Origin: Pelomonas sp. Root405
GTDB lineage: Bacteria; Pseudomonadota; Gammaproteobacteria; Burkholderiales; Burkholderiaceae_C
Direction: 5' to 3'
Assembly (NCBI RefSeq): GCF_001425165.1
Contig: NZ_LMDU01000001.1
Coordinates: forward strand, 1,023,311-1,087,310
Length of the DNA: 64,000 nucleotides
Shown here: piece after piece, positions 33,921 through 42,863 of the stretch
How the letters are laid out: every line of letters begins with the position of its first letter
Numbering within the stretch: the stretch's first letter is position 1
Position numbers and translations under genes: made by a program
Notes under the pieces: model-generated
The model's database searches: none
The model's input: the letters and a program-made list of their open reading frames with translations, nothing else
Told to the model about the DNA's origin: nothing

Positions 33921-33941
33921 GCGCCTACCGCCCCCGACAAG

Positions 33942-33964
33942 GCCACCTCGCGAGGTGGCTTTTT
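33942..33964 (+). terminator. Intrinsic terminator of flgA-flgM-flgN
   Basis: GCCACCTCG-CGAGGTGGC forms a perfect 9-bp stem directly followed by TTTTT. It ends the + strand flagellar transcript before the convergent SDR gene. Confidence 0.9.
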
Positions 33965-33971
33965 CACGCCC

Positions 33972-34745
33972 TCAATTTCGGCCGGCCATCACACCGCCGT
34001 CCACATCCCAGACCACACCCGTGATCCAGCTCGCCTGCCCCGACAGCAGGAAGCCGATGGCGCCCGCCACATCCTGCGGCTGGCCGACGCGGCCGAGCGG
34101 GTGGAAGGCGTCGAAGCTGCGCAGCGTCGGCTCGACCTGGTCCTTGGCGATGAAGCTTTCGTAGATCGGCGTCGCCACGACCGCCGGCGCCACCGCGTTG
34201 ACGCGGATGTCGTGCGGCGCCAGCTCCATCGCCAGATGCTGGGTCAGTGCATGCAGGCCGGCCTTGGCCATTGAGTAGGCCGACGACGGCGTGGCCGCGA
34301 TGGCCTGCTTGGCCCACATCGAGCCGATGAAGACCATGGCGCCCGGGCGCTTCGTCTCGACCCACTGGCGTGCGATGGCCTGCGTCAGGAAGAAGCTGGC
34401 GCGGTTGAGGGCGTGATAGGCGTCGTAGTCGGCCGCCTCATGGGCAAGGAAGGGCTTGGGCACGAACACGCCGGCGGCGTTGACGAACAGGTCGACGTCG
34501 CGATGCGCGCCCTGCAGCGCCTCGGTGACGGCCGCCAGGCCGGCGGGCGTCGTGATGTCCGCGGCAATCGTCGCCACCCGGTCCGCGGCGTTCAGCCGCT
34601 CGGCGACAGCCTGTAGCTTGGTGGCGCTGCGGCCCACCAGCACCACGCGGGCGCCCTGACCGAGCAGGTCGGACGCGACCTGGGCGCCGATGCCGCTGCC
34701 GCCGCCGATGACGAGGAGCTTGCGACCTGTGAACTGTTGAGTCAT
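33972..34745 (-). CDS. Short-chain dehydrogenase/reductase (257 aa)
   Basis: Classical SDR using NAD(P)H. Cofactor motif GGGSGIGA (a TGxxxGxG variant) near residues 14-21. NAAG-type motif VNAAGVF. Catalytic S in IGSMWA and Y/K in [10 protein letters not shown], all in place. The conserved C-terminal [11 protein letters not shown] is normal. Ribosome-binding site AGGAG is 5 nt ahead. A perfect palindrome sits 15 bp upstream of the ATG and is the same as the one ahead of the tetR gene upstream, so this gene is almost certainly the target of that repressor. Substrate unknown. Confidence 0.93.
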   Translation of the reverse strand: MTQQFTGRKLLVIGGGSGIGAQVASDLLGQGARVVLVGRSATKLQAVAERLNAADRVATIAADITTPAGLAAVTEALQGAHRDVDLFVNAAGVFVPKPFLAHEAADYDAYHALNRASFFLTQAIARQWVETKRPGAMVFIGSMWAKQAIAATPSSAYSMAKAGLHALTQHLAMELAPHDIRVNAVAPAVVATPIYESFIAKDQVEPTLRSFDAFHPLGRVGQPQDVAGAIGFLLSGQASWITGVVWDVDGGVMAGRN

Positions 34746-34760
34746 GGAATCTCCTTTAGC

Positions 34761-34780
34761 TACCTACCAATTGGTAGGTA
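34761..34780. promoter_or_regulatory. TetR operator upstream of the SDR gene
   Basis: TACCTACCAATTGGTAGGTA is a perfect 20-bp palindrome ending 15 bp before the SDR start codon. The 18-bp core recurs identically ahead of the tetR gene. Confidence 0.85.
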
Positions 34781-34858
34781 TACGGGGCGGAAAAAGCCCG
34801 TGACGGCACCCCCGCCGCCAACGGGTGCCAGGCTGGATCGGGAAAGGGGCCGGGGCGC

Positions 34859-35443
34859 CTAGCGCCAGCAGAGGTCGAGCATGGCGCGGCCGACGGTGGA
34901 TGGGCCCTGGTCGTTGGCCAGGCCGCGGCCGACGACCATCGCGCCTTCCAGCGCGCAGAGGTAGGCGCGCGCCAGCGCTTCGGGCTGTGCCGCCGGGTCG
35001 AGCGCGCCCTCGCGCTGGCCGAGTTCGAAGCCCTCCTGCAGCCAGCGCAGGTTGATGCCGAAGAAGCGCGCCACCTCGTCGCGCACGCTCTCCGGCAGGT
35101 CGTGCGCCTCGGCGCCCAGCATGCCGCAGACGCACAGGCGCCGCTCACGCGCGAAGGTGCGGTCGAACAGCTCGGCATAGGCCACCAGCCGATCGCGCGC
35201 GCGGGCATGGTGGCCTTCGATGCGCAACAGCTCCTCGCGGAAGCGGTGGGTGTAGCGCTGCACCACCATCGTCGCCAGGTCGGCCTTGGCCGGGAAGTGG
35301 TGATGGATGCTCGGCTTCTTGATGCCGATCAGCTGCGCCACATCGTCGTAGGAGAAGCCGTTGTAGCCTTGCTGCTGCAGCAGGCCTTCGGCGGCGTCGA
35401 CGACACGTTCGGCGGCAGGGCTCAGTTCGGAGAAGTGCTTCAT
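34859..35443 (-). CDS. TetR-family transcriptional repressor (194 aa)
   Basis: N-terminal TetR helix-turn-helix (GFSYDDVAQLIGIKKPSIHH and HFPAKADLATMVV); C-terminal ligand-binding domain with a Cys-containing loop (RRLCVCGMLGAEAHDLP). This resembles the subgroup that senses electrophiles or aldehydes such as NemR, but that is inference from the loop and the HHFPAK motif. ATG 35443 is chosen over an upstream in-frame start. The operator copy lies 44 bp upstream, implying autorepression, and a second copy controls the SDR gene downstream. Confidence 0.9.
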   Translation of the reverse strand: MKHFSELSPAAERVVDAAEGLLQQQGYNGFSYDDVAQLIGIKKPSIHHHFPAKADLATMVVQRYTHRFREELLRIEGHHARARDRLVAYAELFDRTFARERRLCVCGMLGAEAHDLPESVRDEVARFFGINLRWLQEGFELGQREGALDPAAQPEALARAYLCALEGAMVVGRGLANDQGPSTVGRAMLDLCWR

Positions 35444-35487
35444 GGCGGGCCGGCGATCAGCCGGCACAGAGTCGATGGCGGCAATTT

Positions 35488-35505
35488 ACCTACCAATTGG
35501 TAGGT
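35488..35505. promoter_or_regulatory. TetR operator upstream of the tetR gene
   Basis: ACCTACCAATTGGTAGGT, a perfect 18-bp palindrome identical to the core of the site at 34761-34780. It lies in the short gap between the tetR gene and the DUF1841 gene. Confidence 0.85.
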
Positions 35506-35531
35506 TCGTCAAGCGACTTTGCGAAGCGAGT

Positions 35532-35963
35532 TCAGGTGGTGGCCTTGCGCCGCACCGAGTCCAGGTAGGCATGGCCGTCCGGCGGCAGGCCACTGCGCTG
35601 CGAGGCCCAGATCATTTCGCCTAAAGCGTCCATGGCCGCGTGGTGCGCCTCGTGGCGTGAGTTGCGCTTGGCGCTCAGCAGGTCGACCGCCTGGCGGATG
35701 CCCGACGGCTGGTCGATGGCGTGCTGTTCGGTGATGGTCAGGTGCATGGACAGGTGCAGGAAGGGGTTGGTGCGCCCTTCCTCCACCGTGTAGACCTTCT
35801 CCAGCGCGGCGGCCTCGTCGGCGAGTTCCTCGTGGTACTCCGGGTGCTCGGCGATCCAGTCGGCCGCGATGGCCTCCATCGGAATCAGCGGCAAGCCATC
35901 GCGCCATTTGCGGTAGGTGGCGCAGAAGAAGCGCCGGACTTCGAGCTGGGACGGGGCGAACAT
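35532..35963 (-). CDS. DUF1841 family protein (143 aa)
   Basis: Matches the DUF1841 pattern: FAPSQLEVRRFFCATYRKWR at the N-terminus, NPFLHLSMHLTITEQHAIDQ in the middle, and a helical C-terminus (HHAAMDALGEMIWASQRSGL). Small cytosolic protein, conserved in beta- and gammaproteobacteria, without known function. It starts 17 bp after the kefC-like stop, so it may be the last gene of that transcript. Confidence 0.88.
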   Translation of the reverse strand: MFAPSQLEVRRFFCATYRKWRDGLPLIPMEAIAADWIAEHPEYHEELADEAAALEKVYTVEEGRTNPFLHLSMHLTITEQHAIDQPSGIRQAVDLLSAKRNSRHEAHHAAMDALGEMIWASQRSGLPPDGHAYLDSVRRKATT

Positions 35964-35980
35964 GGTCTCAATTGTCGCTT

Positions 35981-37828
35981 CTAGGTCGGGCCGGCGTCCT
36001 GCCTGTCCCAGCCGCCGCGCTGGGCTTTGCGGTGCGCATCCTCGGCCTCGCGTTCGGCGGCCATCAGTTCCTCGAACTGCTGGCGACCCAATCGGGCGGC
36101 GGCGATCAAAGCGCCTTCGTCGCCCTGCAAGGGCACCATGCGGTCGAGCACCTCGATGTTGTGGCGCCTGAAACGCATGGCCTGCCGGCGCGCGGCATGC
36201 GGTTCCATGCCGGTCAGCTCCAGCACGCTGCGGGCGCTCATCAGCGCGGCGTCGAAGGTCTCGCGTTCGATGTGGCGAACGCCGGCTTCATGCAACTGGT
36301 AGTAGTGCTGCACATTGCGTGCGCGGGCCACGACGGTGAGTTGCGGAAAATGCTCGCGCGCCATCTCGGCGAGCTTGATGCTCTGGGCAATGTCGTCGAT
36401 GGCGATGACGAGGATGCGCGCCGTCGCCGCACCGGCGGTCTTGAGCATGTCCAGCCGTGTCGCATCGCCGTAATAGACCGTCCAGCCAAAGCGGCGCAGG
36501 CTTTCGATGGCCTCGGAGTCATGGTCCAGCACGGTGGCCTCGATGCCATTGGCGCGCAGCATGCGGGCCACGACCTGGCCGTAGCGGCCGCTGCCGGCAA
36601 TGATGATGGGCGAGGGCGGTGGCGGCGGCGCCTCGGCGCGCTTGTTGAGCCCGCGGCGCGCGAGTTTCTGCGACATCAGCCGGTCGCCGCCGGTCAGCAG
36701 CAGCGGGGTCAGCGCCAGCGACAAGGCGACGGCCGCGACCAGCGCCGAGTTCTGCGCCGCGTCGATCATGCCGTTGCCCTGCGCGAGCTGGAAGACGACA
36801 AAGCCGAATTCGCCGCCCGGCGCCAGCAGGATGATGAAGGCCGGCCGCTCGACCAGCGGGATCTTCATCAGCTTGGACATGACGGCCAGCACGACGATCT
36901 TCAGGCTCAGCAGGGCCAGCAGCAGCGCGGCGACGAAGCCGGGCTGAGCGGCCACGGCCTTGAGGTCCAGCCCCATGCCGACCGCGATGAAGAACAAGCC
37001 AAGCAGCAGGCCCTTGAACGGCTCCAGGTCGGTCTCCAGCTCGCGCCGGTATTCGCTCTCGGCCAGCAGCACGCCGGCCAGGAAGGCGCCCAGCGCCATC
37101 GACAAGCCTGCCACCTGCATCAGCGACGCCGTGCCCAGCACCAGCAGCAGCGCGGCGGCCGTGAAGATCTCGGGCGTCTTGCTGTGCGCAATCCAGCGCA
37201 GCGCCGGGCGCAGCAGCAGCCGGCCGCCGAAGATGATGACGACGATGGCGCCGATGGCCTTGGCCGCGGCCAGCCAGGTCTGCCCATCGCCATCGTCCGG
37301 CGCGCCGCTGATCGCCAGCACGGGCACCAGGGCCAGCACGGGAATGGCAGCGATGTCCTGCAGCAGGGCGACGGACAGGATGCTCTCGCCCGCGGTCGTG
37401 CGCCCGAGATTGCGCTCTGCCAGCACCGCCAGCGCCACCGCGGTCGACGACATCGCCAGGCCCAGGCTGACGACGACGGTCAGCCGCCACGGGTAGCCCA
37501 GCGCGATGCCGACCGCCGCCAGCGCCGCCGCGCAACCCAGCAGCTGCACGCTGCCCCAGCCGAAGATCGGCCGGCGCATGGCCCACAGTCGCTTGGGCTC
37601 CAGCTCCAGGCCGACGAGGAAAAGCATCAGCACGACGCCCAACTCGGCCACCTCCGCAATGGCTGCCGATTCGGGCACCAGCCCCAACACAGGTCCGACG
37701 ACAAGGCCGGCGACGAGATAACCCAGGATGGACCCCAGCCGAAGCCAGCGCGCCAGCGGGACGGCGACGACGGCGGCGCCGAGAAAGACGAGCGGCAGCT
37801 GTAGCCACGCGCCGTGGCCGGCGCTCAT
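35981..37828 (-). CDS. kefC: KefC-type cation:proton antiporter, CPA2 family (615 aa)
   Basis: Glutathione-gated potassium efflux type. About 12 membrane helices fill residues ~1-390 (LGSILGYLVAGLVVGPVLGL, ELGVVLMLFLVGLELEP, ALLQDIAAIPVLALVP), then a TrkA-N/RCK domain (~405-525; IIIAGSGRYGQVVARMLRAN with the GxGxxG-like fold start) and a charged tail. Start ATG 37828 gives the usual N-terminus MSAGHGAWLQ. The KefF-like oxidoreductase gene lies 73 bp upstream on the same strand, the usual ancillary partner. Protects against electrophiles by cytoplasmic acidification in characterised members. Confidence 0.9.
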   Translation of the reverse strand: MSAGHGAWLQLPLVFLGAAVVAVPLARWLRLGSILGYLVAGLVVGPVLGLVPESAAIAEVAELGVVLMLFLVGLELEPKRLWAMRRPIFGWGSVQLLGCAAALAAVGIALGYPWRLTVVVSLGLAMSSTAVALAVLAERNLGRTTAGESILSVALLQDIAAIPVLALVPVLAISGAPDDGDGQTWLAAAKAIGAIVVIIFGGRLLLRPALRWIAHSKTPEIFTAAALLLVLGTASLMQVAGLSMALGAFLAGVLLAESEYRRELETDLEPFKGLLLGLFFIAVGMGLDLKAVAAQPGFVAALLLALLSLKIVVLAVMSKLMKIPLVERPAFIILLAPGGEFGFVVFQLAQGNGMIDAAQNSALVAAVALSLALTPLLLTGGDRLMSQKLARRGLNKRAEAPPPPPSPIIIAGSGRYGQVVARMLRANGIEATVLDHDSEAIESLRRFGWTVYYGDATRLDMLKTAGAATARILVIAIDDIAQSIKLAEMAREHFPQLTVVARARNVQHYYQLHEAGVRHIERETFDAALMSARSVLELTGMEPHAARRQAMRFRRHNIEVLDRMVPLQGDEGALIAAARLGRQQFEELMAAEREAEDAHRKAQRGGWDRQDAGPT

Positions 37829-37901
37829 TGGTGCACCCTTCGCGCTGCGCACTGTCCCGCCAGGCGGGAGCGAGCTTGCTTGGGACGGCCCTGCGCGGCG
37901 C

Positions 37902-38552
37902 TCATACCGCACCTCCCAGCGCCGAGAAGAGCGGCGGTCGTTCGTCGAGCTCGACGTCGTCCTCGTCTCCGACGGGGGCGGATGCGACGTGCTCGCACCA
38001 TTCGGGGTAATGCGCCAGCCGCTTCACGAACAGCTCGGCATGGGCGGTGATCTGCGCATCGGTTGCGCGGTGAGCGGCGTGCAGGATCTGCGGCGGCAGG
38101 TAGTTCATGCCGCAGGTGCGCGCCGACTGCAGATACGGCAGCAGGAACTCGTCGATGGCATGGTGGTTGTGGCCGCCCGGCGCATAGGCCTCCGCGCCGC
38201 CGCCGGTGGATGCCACCAGCCAGAAGTCCTTGCCATGCAGGGCCGTGCCGCCCGGCCCGTAAGCCCAGCCCAGGCGCGGCACTTCGTCCAGCCAGAGCTT
38301 TTGCAGCGCCGGCATGCTGTACCAGTAGATGGGGTGCAGCATGACGACCAGCTTCGCCGTCTCCAGCGCCCGCTGCTCAGCGTCGATGTCGATGTGGAAG
38401 TCCGGGTAGAGGCGGTAGAGGTCGCGCAGCTCGACCCGCTCCGCTGCAGGCGAGGCGCGCAGCGCGTCGAGCACGGTGCGGGTCGCATGGGAGCGGGCCA
38501 GGTCGGGATGGGCGGCGAGGACGAGGATGTCGCGGGGGCTACTGTCAGGCAT
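37902..38552 (-). CDS. KefF/KefG-like NAD(P)H quinone oxidoreductase (216 aa)
   Basis: Flavodoxin-fold oxidoreductase. DILVLAAHPDLARSHATR starts the FMN-binding fold; HPIYWYSMPALQKLWLDEV, GWAYGPGG and ALHGKDFWLVASTGG are the family hallmarks, and the helical end YLQSARTCGMNYLPPQILH fits. KefF and KefG bind and activate KefC/KefB. It is just upstream of the kefC-like gene and cotranscribed. The acidic C-terminal tail (DEDDVELDE) is extra. Confidence 0.88.
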   Translation of the reverse strand: MPDSSPRDILVLAAHPDLARSHATRTVLDALRASPAAERVELRDLYRLYPDFHIDIDAEQRALETAKLVVMLHPIYWYSMPALQKLWLDEVPRLGWAYGPGGTALHGKDFWLVASTGGGAEAYAPGGHNHHAIDEFLLPYLQSARTCGMNYLPPQILHAAHRATDAQITAHAELFVKRLAHYPEWCEHVASAPVGDEDDVELDERPPLFSALGGAV

Positions 38553-38603
38553 GGTCGGCTAGGGTAACTTCAGCGCACGACAGCTTCATCGTGATCAGCC
38601 CCA

Positions 38604-39059
38604 ATGCGCATCTTCGAGACCCTTGCCGATCTTCAAGCCCTGATCGGCCAACCGCTGGGCCACAGCGACTGGATCACCGTCGACCAGGCCCGCGTCAACG
38701 CCTTCGCCGAGGCGACGGAGGACCGGCAGTGGATCCACGTCGACCCCGAGCGCGCCAAGGCGGGGCCGTTCGGCGGGCCCATTGCGCATGGCTTCCTGAC
38801 CTTGTCGCTGATTCCGTACTTCTTCGAAACCGGCTTTGCGGTGCGCGAGACGCGCATGGTCGTCAACTACGGCCTCAACAAGGTGCGCTTCACGAAGCCG
38901 GTGCCGGTTGGCAGCCTGCTGCGCGCGGGCTTCAAGCTGCTGGCGATGGATGACGTGGCCGGCGGCGCGGTGCAGCTGACGGTGGAAGTGGCCGTCGAGG
39001 CCGAAGGCGCGGCCAAGCCGGTCTGCGTGGCGGAGAGCCTGGCGCGGCATTACCGGTGA
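38604..39059 (+). CDS. MaoC-family dehydratase (151 aa)
   Basis: Single hot-dog-fold enzyme of the (R)-specific enoyl-CoA hydratase type. The hydratase motif is visible: FAEATEDRQWIHVDPERAKA, then GPFGGPIAHGFLTLSLIPYF, with the catalytic Asp/His pattern (D...H and G-P-I-A-H-G). It likely hydrates an acyl-CoA; the substrate is unknown. Monocistronic between divergent kefF and the DUF808 gene. Confidence 0.92.
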   Translation: MRIFETLADLQALIGQPLGHSDWITVDQARVNAFAEATEDRQWIHVDPERAKAGPFGGPIAHGFLTLSLIPYFFETGFAVRETRMVVNYGLNKVRFTKPVPVGSLLRAGFKLLAMDDVAGGAVQLTVEVAVEAEGAAKPVCVAESLARHYR

Positions 39060-39104
39060 AATAGCGGGATAGCATCGCGGCCGTTCCAACGACCGCACTG
39101 CACC

Positions 39105-40010
39105 ATGGCCTCCAGCCTGCTCGTACTGCTCGACGACATCGCCACCATCCTCGACGACGTGGCGGTCATGACCAAGGTCGCCGCCAAGAAGACCGCCGGC
39201 GTGCTGGGCGACGACCTGGCGCTCAATGCCCAGCAGGTCACCGGCGTCAAGGCGGACCGCGAACTGCCGGTGGTCTGGGCGGTGGCCGTGGGCTCACTGC
39301 TGAACAAGGCCATCCTCGTGCCGGCAGCGCTGGCGATTGCGACCTTCGCGCCCTGGGCGATCACGCCGCTGCTGATGATCGGCGGCGCCTTCCTGTGCTT
39401 CGAGGGCTTCGAGAAGCTGGCGCACAAGTTCATGCACAGCAATGCCGAGGACAAGGCCCACCACCAGGAGCTGGTGCAGGCCGTGGCGAATCCTCAGGTG
39501 GACATGGTCCAGTTCGAGAAGGACAAGATCAAGGGCGCCGTGCGCACCGACTTCATCCTGTCGGCCGAAATCATCGTCATCTCGCTGGGCACGGTGGCCG
39601 ACAAGCCGTTCATGTCGCAGCTCGCCGTGCTGGTGGCCATCTCGTTGGCGATGACGGTGGGCGTTTACGGTCTGGTGGCCGGCATCGTCAAGCTGGACGA
39701 CGCGGGGCTGTGGCTGTCGCAGCGCGCCAGCGCCGCCTCGCGCGCCCTTGGCCGCGGCCTGCTGGCGATGGCGCCGTGGCTGATGAAGACGCTGTCGGTG
39801 GTCGGCACCGCGGCGATGTTCCTGGTGGGCGGCGGCATCCTGGTGCATGGCATCCCGGCGCTGCATCACGTGGTGGAACAGTGGGTCGCAGGTCAGTCCT
39901 GGGGCGTGGCCGCGCTGATCGAGAACGCCGCCAACGGCCTGGCCGGTATCGTCGCCGGCGCGCTGGTGCTCGCCGCCTGGACCGGCGTGCAGAAACTGCG
40001 CGGGAAGTAA
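39105..40010 (+). CDS. DUF808 (YedI-like) inner membrane protein (301 aa)
   Basis: Conserved membrane protein. [20 protein letters not shown] then [20 protein letters not shown] is the DUF808 start. Several helices follow ([40 protein letters not shown], a helix near residue 175 and two more near 230 and 275). Function unknown. TAGCAT about 35 nt upstream could be a -10 element. Convergent with scpA (7 bp between stops). Confidence 0.9.
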   Translation: MASSLLVLLDDIATILDDVAVMTKVAAKKTAGVLGDDLALNAQQVTGVKADRELPVVWAVAVGSLLNKAILVPAALAIATFAPWAITPLLMIGGAFLCFEGFEKLAHKFMHSNAEDKAHHQELVQAVANPQVDMVQFEKDKIKGAVRTDFILSAEIIVISLGTVADKPFMSQLAVLVAISLAMTVGVYGLVAGIVKLDDAGLWLSQRASAASRALGRGLLAMAPWLMKTLSVVGTAAMFLVGGGILVHGIPALHHVVEQWVAGQSWGVAALIENAANGLAGIVAGALVLAAWTGVQKLRGK

Positions 40011-40017
40011 GCCGCGC

Positions 40018-40857
40018 TCAGTTGGCGCTGTAAGCCAGCCGCACGTAGATCGGCGCGAAGGCCTCGGCCTGCGTGATCTCCAGCAGGCGCTCCTTGGCCA
40101 GCTCCAGCATGGCAATGAAGGTGACGACGAGAACGGCCTGGCCCTTCTCGACGTCGAAAAGCTTTTCGAACTCGACGAAGCGCTGGCCCTGCAGGCGGCG
40201 CAGCACGATGCTCATGTGCTCGCGCACCGACAGCTGCTCGCGGCTGATCTTGTGGTGCTGGTTGAGCTTGGCGCGCTTGAGGATGTCCAGCCAGGCGTCG
40301 CGCAGGTCGGCGGTGGACACGTCGGGAAAGTTCGGCGCCAGCGACTGTTCGATGTGCACCTGCGCACGCAGGAAGTCGCGACCCAGCTGCGGCAGGCGGT
40401 CCAGCCGCGCGGCGGCCAGCTTCATCTGCTCGTACTCCAGCAGGCGCCGCACGAGTTCGGCGCGCGGGTCTTCGGCCTCCTTGCCGTCCTCGCTCTTCTT
40501 GGGCGGCAGCAGCATGCGTGACTTGATCTCGATCAGCATCGCGGCCATCAAAAGGTACTCGCTGGCCAGCTCCAGGTTGTGGCGGCGGATCTGCTCGACA
40601 TAGCTCAGGTACTGGCGGGTCACATCGGCCAGCGGAATGTCGAGGATGTTGAAGTTCTGCTTGCGGATCAGATACAGCAGCAGGTCCAGCGGGCCCTGGA
40701 AGGCTTCGAGGAAGACCTCCAGCGCATCCGGCGGGATGTAGAGGTCCAGCGGCATCTGGAACAGCGGCTCGCCGTACAGGCGCGCCACCGCCACCGCGTC
40801 GACCACCTCGGGCATGTCCGAGCCAGCCGATGCAGCCTGGCTGGATGCCTCAGCCAT
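40018..40857 (-). CDS. scpA: Segregation and condensation protein A (279 aa)
   Basis: Kleisin subunit of the SMC-ScpAB condensin. FQGPLDLLLYLIRKQNFNIL and DIPLADVTRQYLSYVEQI form the N-terminal domain that binds the SMC neck. EYLLMAAMLIEIKSRMLLPP is characteristic. The C-terminal winged helix ends FIAMLELAKERLLEITQAEA. ATG 40857 is preferred to a TTG three codons earlier. It starts 12 bp after the DUF3460 gene. No scpB is seen in the window. Confidence 0.93.
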   Translation of the reverse strand: MAEASSQAASAGSDMPEVVDAVAVARLYGEPLFQMPLDLYIPPDALEVFLEAFQGPLDLLLYLIRKQNFNILDIPLADVTRQYLSYVEQIRRHNLELASEYLLMAAMLIEIKSRMLLPPKKSEDGKEAEDPRAELVRRLLEYEQMKLAAARLDRLPQLGRDFLRAQVHIEQSLAPNFPDVSTADLRDAWLDILKRAKLNQHHKISREQLSVREHMSIVLRRLQGQRFVEFEKLFDVEKGQAVLVVTFIAMLELAKERLLEITQAEAFAPIYVRLAYSAN

Positions 40858-40869
40858 GACCGTCAAGGC

Positions 40870-41073
40870 TTACTTGCCGGAGGTCTGGTAGACGTAGGGC
40901 TGCTGCGGCACCTTGGCGTCGTTGAAGCCGGCCTGGGCGGCGCGGTCCTGGGGCTTGTCCCAGAGCAGGGCGCGGCCGGCGCGCTGTTCGGCTTCCAGCG
41001 TGGGGCGCTGGGCCTTGAGCTGGTCGATGAACTGAGTGATCTCGGACTTGTAGGGCTTCCAGAACAGGGGCAT
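40870..41073 (-). CDS. DUF3460 family protein (67 aa)
   Basis: Small protein typical of betaproteobacteria, nearly always beside scpA. FWKPYKSEITQFIDQLKAQR, then RPTLEAEQRAGRALLWDKPQ with a Tyr-rich end (QQPYVYQTSGK). Function unknown. It lies between the sulP gene (14 bp upstream) and scpA. Confidence 0.88.
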   Translation of the reverse strand: MPLFWKPYKSEITQFIDQLKAQRPTLEAEQRAGRALLWDKPQDRAAQAGFNDAKVPQQPYVYQTSGK

Positions 41074-41087
41074 GGCGGTCTCTTGGG

Positions 41088-42740
41088 CTAAGGCGGGGAT
41101 TTTAGATCGGCGATGCCGGGCACGATCGCCGCATCGCCCAGCTCGCCGGCCAGGCCGCTGCGGTGCAGCAGATCAAGCGGTTGGGCGTTGACATGGGCCA
41201 GCACCAGCGCGGTACCGCGCTTGAGCAGTGCGCGGTGCAATTCGCGCAGCGCTTCGGCGCCTGAGCTGTCGATGATGACGAGACGGTGCATCTCCAACAC
41301 CAGGGCCCGTGTGCCGGCGGGCAGTTGTTCGGGCAGCGGCTCCAGCTTGCCGACGGCACCGAAGAACAAGGCGCCGTAGAGCTCGTAGGCCACCACGCCC
41401 TCGGGCAAGGGCTGGTCCAGCACCGGTTTGAGCGTGAACAGTTGGCCCATGCGCCAGACGAAGAAGACGCAGGCGCTGATCAGCCCCACCTCCACCGCGA
41501 CGGTCAGGTCGGCCATCACGGTCAGCACGAAGGTGCCGAGCAGCAGCGCTCGGTAGGTGGCATGGAAGCGCCGCAGCCGTGCGAACTCATGCCATTCGCC
41601 CATGTTCCAGGCCACCACGAGCAGGATGCCGGCCAGCGCGGCCAGCGGCACATGCACCGCCAGCGGCGCGGCGGCCAGCAGGATGAGCAGCAGCGTCAGC
41701 GCGTGGACGATGCCGGCCACCGGGCTGCTGCCGCCGGCGCGGATGTTGGTGACGGTGCGGGCGATGGTGCCCGTGGCCGGCAGGCCGCCGAACAGCGGTG
41801 CGGCGAGGTTGGCCAGCCCTTGCGCCATCAGCTCCTGGTTGGGGTCGTGGCGGGGCAGGTCGGGCGTGAGCTTGTCGGCCACGCGGGCGCAGAGCAGCGA
41901 CTCGATGGCGCCCAGCAGCGCCAGCGTCACCGTCGGGATGACCAGTTGCTGGGCGGCGGCCCAGCTCAGCTCGGGCCAGGCCAGCGCTGGCAGGGTGCGC
42001 GGGATGGCGCCGAAGCGGCTGCCTATCGTTTCCAGTGGCAGATTGAGCAGCGCCGTCACTACCGTGGCGCCGCCCAGTGCGACCACCGTGCCGGGCAGCA
42101 GGGCCAGCCAGCGGCGCGTGCCGGTGAGTGGGCGCTCGCGGTCGATGTTCTTGGGCCAGAGCAGCACGACCGCCATGCACGCCAGCGCCAGCGCCGGGGC
42201 CCCGGGGTTGAGCGTGGCGGCGTGGGCGTACAGCGCGCCGATCTGCCCGAAGAAGTCGGCCGGCATGGCCGCAATGCGCAGGCCCAGGAAATCCTTCAGC
42301 TGTGCCAGCGCGATCAGCACGGCGATGCCGTTGGTGAAGCCGGTGACGATGGCCACCGGGACATAGCGCACCAGCCCGCCGAGACGCAGCGCGCCCATCG
42401 CGAACAGCAGCACGCCCGCGCCCATGGTGGAGAGCAGCAGGCCCGCCAGGCCGTGGCGCTGCAGGATGCCGTAGACCACCACGATGAAGGCGCCGGCCGG
42501 GCCGCCGATCTGCACGTTGGAGCCGCCCAAGAGCGAGATGAGCAGCCCGGCGACGATGGCCGTGGCCAGGCCCTGCTCGGGCCGCAGCCCGGAGGCGATG
42601 GCGAAGGCCAGGGCCAGCGGCAGCGCGACGATGCCGACGGTCAGGCCGGCGCCGATGTCGGCGATCAGCCGTTCGCGCGGATGGCCCCCCAGCAGCGCGA
42701 GGCTGCGGGGACGGAAGGGGTGCAGTCGGGGCAGGGGCAT
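41088..42740 (-). CDS. SulP-family anion transporter with STAS domain (550 aa)
   Basis: Inner-membrane anion transporter (sulfate, bicarbonate or similar). The transport core (residues ~15-410) begins RLIADIGAGLTVGIVALPLA, with GLLISLLGGSNVQIGGPAGA and ANLAAPLFGGLPATGTIART. The C-terminal STAS domain (~430-545) contains RALVLEMHRLVIIDSSGAEA. Substrate cannot be told; carbonic anhydrase is not adjacent. A strong hairpin lies in its 5' leader. Confidence 0.92.
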   Translation of the reverse strand: MPLPRLHPFRPRSLALLGGHPRERLIADIGAGLTVGIVALPLALAFAIASGLRPEQGLATAIVAGLLISLLGGSNVQIGGPAGAFIVVVYGILQRHGLAGLLLSTMGAGVLLFAMGALRLGGLVRYVPVAIVTGFTNGIAVLIALAQLKDFLGLRIAAMPADFFGQIGALYAHAATLNPGAPALALACMAVVLLWPKNIDRERPLTGTRRWLALLPGTVVALGGATVVTALLNLPLETIGSRFGAIPRTLPALAWPELSWAAAQQLVIPTVTLALLGAIESLLCARVADKLTPDLPRHDPNQELMAQGLANLAAPLFGGLPATGTIARTVTNIRAGGSSPVAGIVHALTLLLILLAAAPLAVHVPLAALAGILLVVAWNMGEWHEFARLRRFHATYRALLLGTFVLTVMADLTVAVEVGLISACVFFVWRMGQLFTLKPVLDQPLPEGVVAYELYGALFFGAVGKLEPLPEQLPAGTRALVLEMHRLVIIDSSGAEALRELHRALLKRGTALVLAHVNAQPLDLLHRSGLAGELGDAAIVPGIADLKSPP

Positions 42741-42745
42741 GGGGT

Positions 42746-42786
42746 CTCCGAAGTGGGGGCGGACGCGGTGGGCGTCGCCTTCGGAG
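42746..42786 (-). other. Hairpin in the sulP leader
   Basis: On the minus strand CTCCGAAG (42786-42779) and CTTCGGAG (42753-42746) form a perfect 8-bp outer stem. Inner GCGACGC and GCGTCCGC extend it with one bulge. It ends 5 bp before the sulP ATG, so it could affect translation; there is no T-run. Confidence 0.45.
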
Positions 42787-42863
42787 GGCCGCAGTGATGG
42801 CGCTGCGCGATGAAGCGCCGGCGCCGCGACAAACCCAGGGGTCCTCGCGGCGCGTGCATGGGT

